From NCBI RefSeq assembly GCF_004217565.1, contig NZ_SHLA01000001.1, forward strand, positions 2,542,001 through 2,606,000: a stretch of 64,000 nt of DNA. The letters run 5' to 3'. This DNA is from Zhihengliuella halotolerans. GTDB lineage: Bacteria; Actinomycetota; Actinomycetes; Actinomycetales; Micrococcaceae. Of the stretch, positions 18,237 to 26,410 are shown piece by piece. A program made the translations under genes and the position numbers. The number at the start of each line of letters is the position of its first letter. Positions within the stretch are counted from its first letter, which is position 1. The notes below the pieces were generated by a model. It worked only from the letters and a program-made list of their open reading frames with translations, did not search any database and had not been told where the DNA came from.

Positions 18237-19742
18237 ATGCAGACCGTCTCCCTCCGCACCACCGCCCACTGGATCGACGGCGCCACCGTCGCCGAGCCCG
18301 GCACCCGCACCGCCGACATCACCAACCCGGCGACGGGCCAGGTCACCGGCAGCGTCGCGCTGGCCTCCACCGCGACCGTCGACCGGGCCGTCGCCGCCGC
18401 GAAGGCCGCATTCCCGCTCTGGCGCGACACCTCGCTGGCCAAGCGCACCACGGTCCTCTTCGCCTTCCGCGAGCTGCTCAACGCCCGCAAGGGCGAGCTC
18501 GCCGAGATCATCACGGCCGAGCACGGCAAGGTCCTCGACGACGCCCTCGGCGAGATCTCCCGCGGCCAGGAAGTCGTCGAGGTCGCGTGCGGCATCGCCC
18601 ACCTGATCAAGGGCGGCCACACCGAGAACGCCTCGACCAAGGTCGACGTGCACTCCGTCCGCCAACCGCTGGGCGTGGCCGCGATCATCGCCCCCTTCAA
18701 CTTCCCGGCCATGGTGCCGATGTGGTTCTTCCCGGTCGCCATCGCCGCCGGCAACACCGTGATCGTCAAGCCCAGCGAGAAGACCCCGACGGCCGCGAAC
18801 TGGATGGCCGAGCTGTGGAAGGAAGCCGGCCTGCCGGACGGCGTCTTCAACGTCGTGCACGGCGACAAGGAGTCGGTCGACGCGCTGCTGGACCACCGCG
18901 ACGTCTCCTCCGTCTCCTTCGTCGGTTCCACCCCGATCGCCCAGTACGTCTACGAGCGCGGCACGGCCGCCGGCAAGCGCGTGCAGGCCCTCGGCGGCGC
19001 CAAGAACCACATGCTCGTGCTGCCCGACGCCGACCTCGACCTCGCTGCCGACGCCGCGGTCAACGCCGGTTTCGGCGCGGCGGGCGAGCGCTGCATGGCG
19101 ATCTCCGTCGTCGTCGCCGTCGAGTCCATCGCCGACGAGCTCGTCGCGAAGATCGCCGAGCGCACGCGCACCCTGCGCATCGGCGACGGCACGCGCGGCT
19201 GCGACATGGGCCCGCTCGTCACGGCCGCCCACCGCGACAAGGTCGCCTCCTACATCGACGCCGGTGAGGCCGCCGGGGCCGAGCTCGTGCTCGACGGCCG
19301 GCAGGTCTCCCCGGACGCCGACGGCGAGGGCTTCTTCCTGAACCCGACGCTGTTCGACCGCGTCACCACGGACATGTCCATCTACACGGACGAGATCTTC
19401 GGCCCGGTCCTCTCCACGGTCCGCGTCGACAGCTACGACGACGGCCTCGAGCTCATCAACGACAGCCCGTACGGCAACGGCACGGCGATCTTCACGAACG
19501 ACGGCGGCGCCGCCCGCCGCTTCGAGAACGAGGTCGAGGTCGGCATGGTCGGCGTCAACGTCCCCATCCCGGTCCCGATGGCCTACTACTCGTTCGGCGG
19601 CTGGAAGGCCTCGCTGTTCGGCGACACTCACGCCCACGGCGCCGAAGGCGTACACTTCTTCACCCGCGGCAAGGTCGTCACCAAGCGCTGGCTGGACCCC
19701 AGCCACGGTGGCCTGAACCTCGGTTTCCCGACCCACTCTTAA
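18237..19742 (+). CDS. mmsA: CoA-acylating methylmalonate/malonate-semialdehyde dehydrogenase
   Basis: NAD-dependent aldehyde dehydrogenase that converts malonate or methylmalonate semialdehyde to acetyl- or propionyl-CoA with loss of CO2. The 501-aa product has the oxyanion Asn155 in P-F-N-F-P and catalytic Cys286 in G-A-A-G-E-R-C-M-A, the CM context being typical of this family rather than general ALDH. The ATG at 18237 aligns with the family start. An omega-aminotransferase follows 11 bp downstream, so together they make a beta-alanine (or beta-aminoisobutyrate) degradation route. Confidence 0.92.
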   Translation: MQTVSLRTTAHWIDGATVAEPGTRTADITNPATGQVTGSVALASTATVDRAVAAAKAAFPLWRDTSLAKRTTVLFAFRELLNARKGELAEIITAEHGKVLDDALGEISRGQEVVEVACGIAHLIKGGHTENASTKVDVHSVRQPLGVAAIIAPFNFPAMVPMWFFPVAIAAGNTVIVKPSEKTPTAANWMAELWKEAGLPDGVFNVVHGDKESVDALLDHRDVSSVSFVGSTPIAQYVYERGTAAGKRVQALGGAKNHMLVLPDADLDLAADAAVNAGFGAAGERCMAISVVVAVESIADELVAKIAERTRTLRIGDGTRGCDMGPLVTAAHRDKVASYIDAGEAAGAELVLDGRQVSPDADGEGFFLNPTLFDRVTTDMSIYTDEIFGPVLSTVRVDSYDDGLELINDSPYGNGTAIFTNDGGAARRFENEVEVGMVGVNVPIPVPMAYYSFGGWKASLFGDTHAHGAEGVHFFTRGKVVTKRWLDPSHGGLNLGFPTHS

Positions 19743-19753
19743 GGAGTTTGAGC

Positions 19754-21133
19754 ATGACGGACACCACCACGACGACGGCCGGCGGCCCCACCGACGCGCA
19801 GCTGGCGGCCGGGCGCCGCGCCTACGAGCTGGACCGGGCGCACGTCTTCCACTCCTGGTCGGCGCAGGAGACGCTCGACCCGATGAGCATCGTCAAGGCC
19901 GAGGGCGTGCACGTCTGGGACGCCGACGGCAAGCGGTACCTGGACTTCTCCTCGCAGCTGGTGAACACCAACATCGGGCACCAGCACCCGAAGGTCGTCG
20001 CGGCGATCGCCGCCCAGGCCGCCGAGCTGTGCACGGTCGCCCCGCAGCACGCCAACGCGGCGCGCTCCGAGGCGGCACGCCTCATCGCTGAGCTCACCCC
20101 GGGTGATCTGAACCGGATCTTCTTCACGAACGGCGGCGCGGACGCCGTCGAACATGCGATCCGCATGGCGCGCCTGCATACGGGCCGGCGCAAGGTCCTC
20201 TCCGCGTACCGCAGCTACCACGGCGGCACGCACCTGGCCATCAACGTCACCGGGGATGCGCGGCGCGTTCCGAACGACGACGGCGACTCCGGTGCCGTGC
20301 ACTTCTTCCCCGCCTACCCCTACCGTTCCTACTTCGACTCGGCCACCCCCGAGGAGGAGACCGAGCGGGCCCTGAAGCACCTGGAGGACGTGATCGTCCT
20401 GGAGGGGCCGGCCAACATCGCGGCCCTGATCCTCGAATCGATTCCGGGCACCGCGGGCATCTACGTGCCGCCGCCCGGGTACATCGAGGGCGTGCGGGAG
20501 CTGACCGCCAAGTACGGGATCGTCTACATCGCGGACGAGGTCATGGCCGGCTTCGGCCGTTCAGGCAAGTGGTTCGCGGTCGAGCACTGGAACGTCACCC
20601 CGGACATCATCACCTTCGCAAAGGGCGTGAACTCCGGGTACGTGCCGCTCGGCGGCGTCGCGATGAGCGAGGCGATCTACCAGACCTTCGCGCAGCGCCC
20701 CTACCCGGGCGGGCTGACGTACTCGGGCCACCCGCTGGCCTGCGCGGCGGCGGTCGCGGCCATCACTGCGATGCGCGAGGAGGGCATGATCGAGCACGCG
20801 GCCGCCCTCGGCGAGAACGTGTTCGGCCCCGAGCTGCGGGCGATGGCCGAGCGCCACCCGTCGATCGGCGAGGTCCGCGGCGCCGGCTGCTTCTGGGCGA
20901 TCGAGCTCGTGAAGAACCGGGAGACGCGCGAGCCGATGGCCGCCTACGGCGGCTCCTCACCCGAGATGAACGAGCTCGTCGGCGCGCTGAAGGCCGCCGG
21001 GATGCTGCCGTTCGCCAACTACAACCGCATCCACGTGGTTCCGCCGCTGAACATCAGCGAGGAGGACGCGCGTCGCGGCCTGGCGATCATCGACGAGGCG
21101 CTGGCACTGGCCGACGCGCACGTCGTCAGCTGA
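19754..21133 (+). CDS. class III aminotransferase, probably beta-alanine:pyruvate type
   Basis: PLP-dependent omega-aminotransferase (459 aa). PLP lysine Lys290 lies in I-T-F-A-K-G-V-N-S-G-Y-V-P-L-G, Asp261 in I-A-D-E-V-M-A-G-F-G-R, and Y-H-G-G-T-H surrounds the ring-stacking aromatic. AAGGAG lies 7 nt before the ATG at 19754. It sits directly behind the semialdehyde dehydrogenase and across from PucR, which supports beta-alanine to malonate semialdehyde as the reaction; GABA or taurine cannot be excluded. The 3' end overlaps the convergent HAD gene by 8 bp. Confidence 0.9.
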   Translation: MTDTTTTTAGGPTDAQLAAGRRAYELDRAHVFHSWSAQETLDPMSIVKAEGVHVWDADGKRYLDFSSQLVNTNIGHQHPKVVAAIAAQAAELCTVAPQHANAARSEAARLIAELTPGDLNRIFFTNGGADAVEHAIRMARLHTGRRKVLSAYRSYHGGTHLAINVTGDARRVPNDDGDSGAVHFFPAYPYRSYFDSATPEEETERALKHLEDVIVLEGPANIAALILESIPGTAGIYVPPPGYIEGVRELTAKYGIVYIADEVMAGFGRSGKWFAVEHWNVTPDIITFAKGVNSGYVPLGGVAMSEAIYQTFAQRPYPGGLTYSGHPLACAAAVAAITAMREEGMIEHAAALGENVFGPELRAMAERHPSIGEVRGAGCFWAIELVKNRETREPMAAYGGSSPEMNELVGALKAAGMLPFANYNRIHVVPPLNISEEDARRGLAIIDEALALADAHVVS

Positions 21134-21986
21134 GCCCGAGCTCCGCGAAGGCCGCCACGAGGCCCTCCTCGCGCGGTGGCGCGGCCGTGCGGTCGGCGAG
21201 CGCCGTCAGCTGCGGGGAGGAGCCCTCGATCGCCACGCCGATTCCGGCGTACGCCACCATCTCGAGGTCGTTCTCCCCGTCGCCCACGGCAATCGAGTGC
21301 TCCCGCGGGATGTTCAGGTGCTCGATCGCCGCCGCGAGGCCGTCGGCCTTGCTGATCCCGTGCAGGTAGAGCTCGCCGGAGTGGCGGCCCTCGGCGGCGA
21401 TCGAGTTCTCGACGACGGCGACGCCCTCGCCGATCTCGGCGAGGAGCCGGGACATCGGCACCGGGGACGCGAAGACCGAGACCTTCGCGAACGGCACGGC
21501 GGCGAGGTCGGCGGCGGGCCGCAGGGCGCCCAGGATCGCCGCGGCCCCCGTCGGCGAATGACGGAAGTGCTCCTCGATGATCTCCCGCAGGCGCTCCATG
21601 GCGGCCGGCGGCGCGTGCAGGGCCTCCTGCGCCTCGAGGATGTAGACGGCGTCGTGCACGTCGAGGACCTCGACCGTGCGGGCGGCGAGCCCGGCCGGGA
21701 AACGGCGGTCAAGCAGGACCTCGCCGCCGATCTTCACGTGGGCACCGGCGCTGGCGACGACGCCGTCGAACCCGGCGCCGAGTATTTCGTCGTCGAGCAT
21801 CGAGAGGGGCCGACCCGTGCACAGCAGCACCTTGTGGCCGGCGGCCCGTGCCGCGCGCACTGCCCGGACGTGTCCGTCGGGCACGACGCCGTGGTCGGCG
21901 TAGGTGCCGTCCACGTCGAGGAAGACGGCGCGGGCGGACTCGTCGACGACGGTGTGGGACTTGGCGTTTTCCGTTGCTGCGCTCAT
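21126..21986 (-). CDS. HAD-family hydrolase, Cof type
   Basis: Cof-like HAD phosphatase (286 aa). Motif I is F-L-D-V-D-G-T-Y (nucleophile Asp), motif II L-C-T-G-R-P, and motifs III/IV are K-A-D-G-L-A-A-A-I and V-G-D-G-E-N-D-L-E-M. A type IIB cap domain lies between them. Such enzymes hydrolyse sugar phosphates or FMN/PLP-type phosphates with overlapping specificity. The ATG at 21986 gives a ~19-residue extension before motif I. It converges on the aminotransferase with a short overlap and is probably unrelated to it. Confidence 0.9.
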   Translation of the reverse strand: MSAATENAKSHTVVDESARAVFLDVDGTYADHGVVPDGHVRAVRAARAAGHKVLLCTGRPLSMLDDEILGAGFDGVVASAGAHVKIGGEVLLDRRFPAGLAARTVEVLDVHDAVYILEAQEALHAPPAAMERLREIIEEHFRHSPTGAAAILGALRPAADLAAVPFAKVSVFASPVPMSRLLAEIGEGVAVVENSIAAEGRHSGELYLHGISKADGLAAAIEHLNIPREHSIAVGDGENDLEMVAYAGIGVAIEGSSPQLTALADRTAAPPREEGLVAAFAELGLS

Positions 21987-22034
21987 GGTCCGGATCCTAC
22001 CTGCGCACCCGCGCCGCGGTGAGATCATGGAGCA

Positions 22035-22286
22035 ATGTCCACGACTCCCGCTCCGGGCCCGGCCGTGCCCCCGCCGAGCAAGCGCCAGCTCGCGCTCATG
22101 ATCTGGCTCGCCGTCTTTCCCACGCTGACCGTCATCAACCTGGCCTTGGGTTCGTGGCTCGAGCTGCTGCACCCCGTGCTGCGCACCTTCGTCCTCGCGA
22201 CGGTCGCGGTGCCGATCGTGATCTACGGGATCGTCCCGCAGCTGCAGCGCCTGCGCGCGCAGCTCATCCTGCGCAGCGCGGGCTGA
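22035..22286 (+). CDS. small membrane protein
   Basis: 83-aa protein with a Pro/Ala-rich N-terminus and two hydrophobic helices (about 18-40 and 48-70), ending in a basic tail. It resembles the membrane segment found alone or fused to antibiotic-biosynthesis-monooxygenase domains in bacteria, but no function is known. ATG preceded by a weak ribosome site; divergent from the HAD gene across 48 bp. Confidence 0.65.
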   Translation: MSTTPAPGPAVPPPSKRQLALMIWLAVFPTLTVINLALGSWLELLHPVLRTFVLATVAVPIVIYGIVPQLQRLRAQLILRSAG

Positions 22287-22299
22287 GGAACCGCCCCGG

Positions 22300-23424
22300 T
22301 CAGGCGGCTCCCAGTACCTCGTGGTGCGGCAGCGCGGGGCTGACATGGCCGTCGCGCCCCTCGACATCCTCGTTGTTCACGAGCGCGTTGAGGACCGATT
22401 CCTCGACGGCCTGCACGGTGGCTTCGAAGAACGGGTCGATGCCGCCCCACGGAACGTGCTCGATGCTCTCCAACTCCTGCTGACGCCCGGGAACCGGGAA
22501 GTCCGAGCGTAGGCCGCCGTCGTTCCCGGTGGAGAACGCGAGAAAGATGTCTCCTGAGAAGTGCCCGCCCGTGGTCCCGGTGCGCGCCAAGCCCAACGGG
22601 ACGCGGCGGGCCAGCGCTTTCAGCTGTCCGGGTAGAAGCGGCGCATCGGTGGCCACGATGACGATGACCGACCCGGCCCCTCCGGGGACCCGCGCGGCGT
22701 CGACTTCCTCCTGCAGCCAGTTCGTCTCCTCGAGCGGGCATGGCGCGGCGGAAGCGCGTCCCACGGGCCGCCCGTCGATGCGCAGCTCGTGCCGAGAGCC
22801 GAAGTTTGCCTGCGTCAGCACGCCGACGGTGTACTCGCCCGCGCCGAACGCCACCCGCCGCGATGCCGTGCCGGTACCGCCTTTGAACCCGTAGCAGTTC
22901 ATGCCGGTGCCACCTCCGACGGATCCCTCGGCCAAGGGGCCGCCGGTGGCGGCGTCGAGGGCCCGCCGGGCGGTCTCGGGCGTGACGTGCGGTTCGTTGA
23001 TGTTGTTGAGGTAGCCGTCCCACGTCTCGGCGACCACGGGGAGCATCCACCGGCGGGCGACGTCGGGGGCGACGTCGGCCATCCACGCGTCCACGCCGGC
23101 GTGCGCCGCACCCACGGCATGGCTGTTGGTGAGCAGGATCGGCGTCGCGAACTGGCCCGACTCCTCAATCCACGTCCGCCCCGTCATCTCTCCGTTGCCG
23201 TTGAGACTAAACGTCCCGGCCGCGCATGGGTCTCCCACACCGGCGCGACCACGCGGCAGGATCGCCGTGACGCCCGTGCAGGCAGTGCGATCCTCCGGCC
23301 GCAGCGTGACGTATCCGACCTCGATGCCGGGCACGTCAGTGATCGCGTTCGCAGCGCCGGGAGTGCCGTCGAGCCTGATGCCCAGGTCCCGAGCACGAAC
23401 TCTTGAATTTGATTGGGTGTTCAC
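22300..23424 (-). CDS. P1/DmpA-family beta-aminopeptidase
   Basis: N-terminal-nucleophile peptidase of family P1 (S58), which self-cleaves into two chains and removes N-terminal beta-amino acids or D-amino acids. In the 374-aa precursor, Asn207 (T-Q-A-N-F-G) and the autocleavage site Gly251-Ser252 (G-A-G-S-V-I-V-I-V) match the known catalytic positions, followed by A-T-D-A-P-L-L-P. G-G-G-T-G-M-N-C-Y-G-F-K-G-G-T-G is also characteristic. No signal peptide, so cytoplasmic. GTG start. Divergent from an APC permease and a TetR gene, which suggests uptake and processing of a beta-peptide or amide. Confidence 0.9.
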   Translation of the reverse strand: MNTQSNSRVRARDLGIRLDGTPGAANAITDVPGIEVGYVTLRPEDRTACTGVTAILPRGRAGVGDPCAAGTFSLNGNGEMTGRTWIEESGQFATPILLTNSHAVGAAHAGVDAWMADVAPDVARRWMLPVVAETWDGYLNNINEPHVTPETARRALDAATGGPLAEGSVGGGTGMNCYGFKGGTGTASRRVAFGAGEYTVGVLTQANFGSRHELRIDGRPVGRASAAPCPLEETNWLQEEVDAARVPGGAGSVIVIVATDAPLLPGQLKALARRVPLGLARTGTTGGHFSGDIFLAFSTGNDGGLRSDFPVPGRQQELESIEHVPWGGIDPFFEATVQAVEESVLNALVNNEDVEGRDGHVSPALPHHEVLGAA

Positions 23425-23483
23425 ATTTATCCCGTTCTTCCAGATTTAACAGGCAAAACCCTTGACTGCAGCACGCCCACATA

Positions 23484-23501
23484 TTTGAATCAGTGTTCAA
23501 A
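23484..23501. promoter_or_regulatory. operator-like palindrome between peptidase and permease
   Basis: TTTGAA-TCAGTG-TTCAAA, perfect 6-bp arms with a 6-bp centre, in the 116-bp divergent region. A related TTGA...GTGTTCA sequence occurs near the peptidase start. Probable site for the TetR-family protein encoded downstream. Confidence 0.55.
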
Positions 23502-23540
23502 CATGATCCATGACACATCCCCTTCAACGCAAGGACCACC

Positions 23541-25025
23541 ATGTCGGGAACCAGAACCGCACCAACCGCCGAACGCAACTCCCTCTCCACCGGCCGCCTC
23601 GGCATCTGGGGAATCGTCTTCCTCGTAGCCTCCGCCGCCGCCCCACTGACCGTGGTCGTTTCGGCGGCGCCGATGGCCTTCCGGCTCGGCGGAATCGGGG
23701 CACCTGGCGCCATGCTGCTCTGCGGGGCCATCTTGGCGCTGTTCGCAGCCGGCTTCACTGCCATGAGCACCCACGTGCCCAATGCCGGAGCGTTCTACGC
23801 ATACGCGCTGCACGGGCTCGGAAAATCGGCCGGCGTGGGGCTGGCGTTCGTCACTGCGTACGCCTACGCCTTCCTGTGCTTCTGCTTCTACGCCTTCATC
23901 GGGTTTTTCGGCGAGCTTGTCCTCACCGAGTGGTTCGGATCGGCACCGTCGTGGTGGGTCATCGCGCTGGCCTCAGCGGCCGCCGTCGCGCTGCTCGGGA
24001 TGCGCCAAGTCGACGTCGGTGCCAAAGTGCTCGCCGTCCTCGTCACCGCGGAAGTGGCCATCCTGCTGGTCATCGCTGTCGCCGTGCTCATCATCGGCGG
24101 CCCCGAGGCCCCGTCGGCGGCGGGTTTCGACCCGCGCAACATCCTCGCCGGCGGCGGCATCGGCATGCTGCTGGTCATCGGTTTCGGCGCCTTCCTCGGA
24201 TTCGAGGGCACGGCGATCTACGCGGAGGAGGCCAAGCGACCGGGACGCACCATCCCCCGGGCCACGTACCTCGTGGTCGCGCTGCTCGCCGCGTTCTACG
24301 CGTTCACGTTCTGGATCCTGACCCTGGCCTTCGGAGTCGAAGGCGTGCTCGCCTTCGCCGCCGGAGACAACTTCGAATCTATGGTCTTCGCCGCAACCAC
24401 ACAGTTCGTGGGCCCGCTGGCCGCCGGAGTCGTCCAGGTTCTGATCGTCACGAGCTTCTTCGCCTGCATCCTGGCCTTCCACAACGCCTGCACCCGCTAC
24501 CTGTTCTCCCTCGGCCGCGAAGGCATCCTGCCCTCCACCCTGGGCCGAACGCACCGCGTCCACAAGGCCCCCGCCACGGCGAGCCTGGCCCTGTCGGCGG
24601 CCTGCATCGCCGGCATCGGGATCGCCGGCATCGGGATCGCCGCCGTGTTCGTCACGGACGCATACCTCGGGCTCGCCGTCTGGACCTACGCCACCGGAGT
24701 GCTCGGCCTCGTCTTCGGTCAGGCTCTCGCCGCCGTCGCCGTTGTGGCCTTCTTCGCGCGCGATCGACGCGGTCATTCACCGTGGCGGGTGGTCGTGGCG
24801 CCCGTTCTCGGTGCCGCGGGCCTCATCGCCGCGGTGACCCTGATCGTCATACACTTTGATCTCACCACCGGTATGAACGGAGCGATCAATTGGGTTCTCA
24901 TTCTCCCCACGCCTCTCCTGTTCATTGCCGGGATGATCTACGAGCGAATCCTCAAAACGCGGCGTCCGGCACTGTGGGCGGCACTGGGGCGGACGGAGAA
25001 GCCCGTTGAGCGACAAGCGGACTAG
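23541..25025 (+). CDS. APC-family amino acid/amine permease
   Basis: Amino acid-polyamine-organocation transporter of 494 aa with about 12-14 helices. The TM1 region (W-G-I-V-F-L-V-A-S-A-A-A-P-L) and G-F-E-G-T-A-I-Y-A-E-E-A-K-R-P-G-R-T-I-P in TM6-loop are typical of APC members. A small in-frame repeat (I-A-G-I-G twice) occurs near residue 360. AAGGA precedes the ATG. The last 20 bp overlap the TetR gene, so the two are coupled. Substrate is probably an amino acid, beta-amino acid or amide related to the divergent peptidase. Confidence 0.88.
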   Translation: MSGTRTAPTAERNSLSTGRLGIWGIVFLVASAAAPLTVVVSAAPMAFRLGGIGAPGAMLLCGAILALFAAGFTAMSTHVPNAGAFYAYALHGLGKSAGVGLAFVTAYAYAFLCFCFYAFIGFFGELVLTEWFGSAPSWWVIALASAAAVALLGMRQVDVGAKVLAVLVTAEVAILLVIAVAVLIIGGPEAPSAAGFDPRNILAGGGIGMLLVIGFGAFLGFEGTAIYAEEAKRPGRTIPRATYLVVALLAAFYAFTFWILTLAFGVEGVLAFAAGDNFESMVFAATTQFVGPLAAGVVQVLIVTSFFACILAFHNACTRYLFSLGREGILPSTLGRTHRVHKAPATASLALSAACIAGIGIAGIGIAAVFVTDAYLGLAVWTYATGVLGLVFGQALAAVAVVAFFARDRRGHSPWRVVVAPVLGAAGLIAAVTLIVIHFDLTTGMNGAINWVLILPTPLLFIAGMIYERILKTRRPALWAALGRTEKPVERQAD

Positions 25026-25647
25026 GGCCAGACGCGCCGCGCACTCTCCGCGACCCGGCGGGGCCGGGGACGCCCGACGCGACGCGCTGCTGCAGGCGGC
25101 CGTCCGCGTCGTGATCCGCGAAGGGGCCAGCGGGGCCAGCGTACGCGCGATCGCGGAGGAGGCCTCAGTTAGCCCCGGCAGCGTCCTCTACTACTACGAC
25201 GGCGTCGACGATCTCGTCGACCGCGCCCTCGAAGCCGTTATGGACCGCTTCCACGACCGGCGGCTCAAAGTCGTCGCCGGGGGGCGCCGCCCGGTCGAGA
25301 AACTGGCGGAGATGATTCACCTCGGCGTCCCCGACGATGTCGGCGACGAGCTGCGCAGCGTCTACGAGAGCATTGGCACCGCGCGCACCCGCCCGGAAAC
25401 CCGGCGCATGCACTGCCAGGTGGTCGAACGACAGGTGACGCTCTACCGCTCCCTGCTCGAGGTCGGAACCGAATCCGAGGACTTCGCTCCGCAGCACGAC
25501 GTCGGCCTCATCGCCCGGAACCTCGTGGCCCTCGAGGACGCCTACGACCTCTACCCCCAGCTCGGACTGTCCCTGACGGGTGCCGAACGGCGCGCAGGGG
25601 TGAGGGCCTACGCGGAGCTCGCACTCCAGTGCACTCTGCCCGGATAG
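25006..25647 (+). CDS. TetR-family transcriptional regulator
   Basis: TetR-type repressor (213 aa). After a basic 25-residue N-terminus comes the HTH (L-L-Q-A-A-V-R-V-V-I-R-E-G-A-S-G-A-S-V-R-A-I-A), with A-S-V-S-P-G-S-V-L-Y-Y-Y as the recognition helix, then an all-helical ligand domain. The TTG start at 25006 has GGAGAA 5 nt upstream and overlaps the permease end. Likely controls the permease and the divergent peptidase through the palindrome at 23484-23501. Confidence 0.88.
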   Translation: MSDKRTRARRAAHSPRPGGAGDARRDALLQAAVRVVIREGASGASVRAIAEEASVSPGSVLYYYDGVDDLVDRALEAVMDRFHDRRLKVVAGGRRPVEKLAEMIHLGVPDDVGDELRSVYESIGTARTRPETRRMHCQVVERQVTLYRSLLEVGTESEDFAPQHDVGLIARNLVALEDAYDLYPQLGLSLTGAERRAGVRAYAELALQCTLPG

Positions 25648-25807
25648 CCGGTGTTCTCGAGCGCTTCTGATCTTCCCAGCAACCTCCAAGCCCGCAGGCC
25701 TTCGAAGGGCGGCCGCCGCTGTGATAGCCATGGATGAGAGGCGCCCGCGGGGCACCCGCCCCGCCAGCACTCGTGAAGGCGCCCACCCGTCGAAAGGAAG
25801 CACACCC

Positions 25808-26392
25808 ATGGCATCCGCATCGAACACCACCGGGACCACGCTGGACGGACGCGAGGTTCTCGTCATCAGCACCAACTACGGCACCGAAAGCGACGAGCTC
25901 ACCCAGCCGATCGAGACCCTGCGCTCCGCGGGAGCCCAGGTCACCGTGGCCGCCGTCGAGAACCGGCCGGTGCGCACGCTCGTGGCCGACAAGGACCCCG
26001 GGCCCGAGGTCCCCGTCGACACCACCCTCGCCGTGGCCGAGGCCGCGGACTACGACGCCCTGGTGGTCCCCGGCGGGACGCTCAACGCCGACCAGTTGCG
26101 CGCCGACGGCAACGCGCGCAAGATCATCGCGGATTTCGCGCAGGCCGGGAAGCCCGTCGCCGCGATCTGCCACGGCCCGTGGCTGCTCATCGACGCCGGG
26201 CTGGCCTCCGGGAAGAAGCTCACCTCCTACTCGAGCCTCGGCATCGACCTGGAGAACGCCGGGGCGACGTGGGTCGACCAGCAGGTCGTGCTGGATACTT
26301 CGGCCGGATTCCCGCTCATCACGTCCCGGAACCCCGGCGATCTCGAGGCATTCACCGGCGAGCTGGTCGAGCAGCTCTCCGGCGGCGCGTGA
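25808..26392 (+). CDS. DJ-1/PfpI-family protein
   Basis: Class I glutamine-amidotransferase-like protein (194 aa) of the PfpI/YhbO group. The nucleophile elbow A-I-C-H-G-P-W gives Cys121 and His122, with Glu27 (Y-G-T-E-S-D-E-L) as the acidic partner. Such proteins act in stress responses, with protease, glyoxalase or deglycase activities reported for relatives. GAAAGGAAG lies a few nt before the ATG; the longer in-frame ORF is not needed. It stands alone between the TetR gene and the large glycosidase. Confidence 0.9.
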   Translation: MASASNTTGTTLDGREVLVISTNYGTESDELTQPIETLRSAGAQVTVAAVENRPVRTLVADKDPGPEVPVDTTLAVAEAADYDALVVPGGTLNADQLRADGNARKIIADFAQAGKPVAAICHGPWLLIDAGLASGKKLTSYSSLGIDLENAGATWVDQQVVLDTSAGFPLITSRNPGDLEAFTGELVEQLSGGA

Positions 26393-26410
26393 CCGCCGGA
26401 GAGCCGACTG

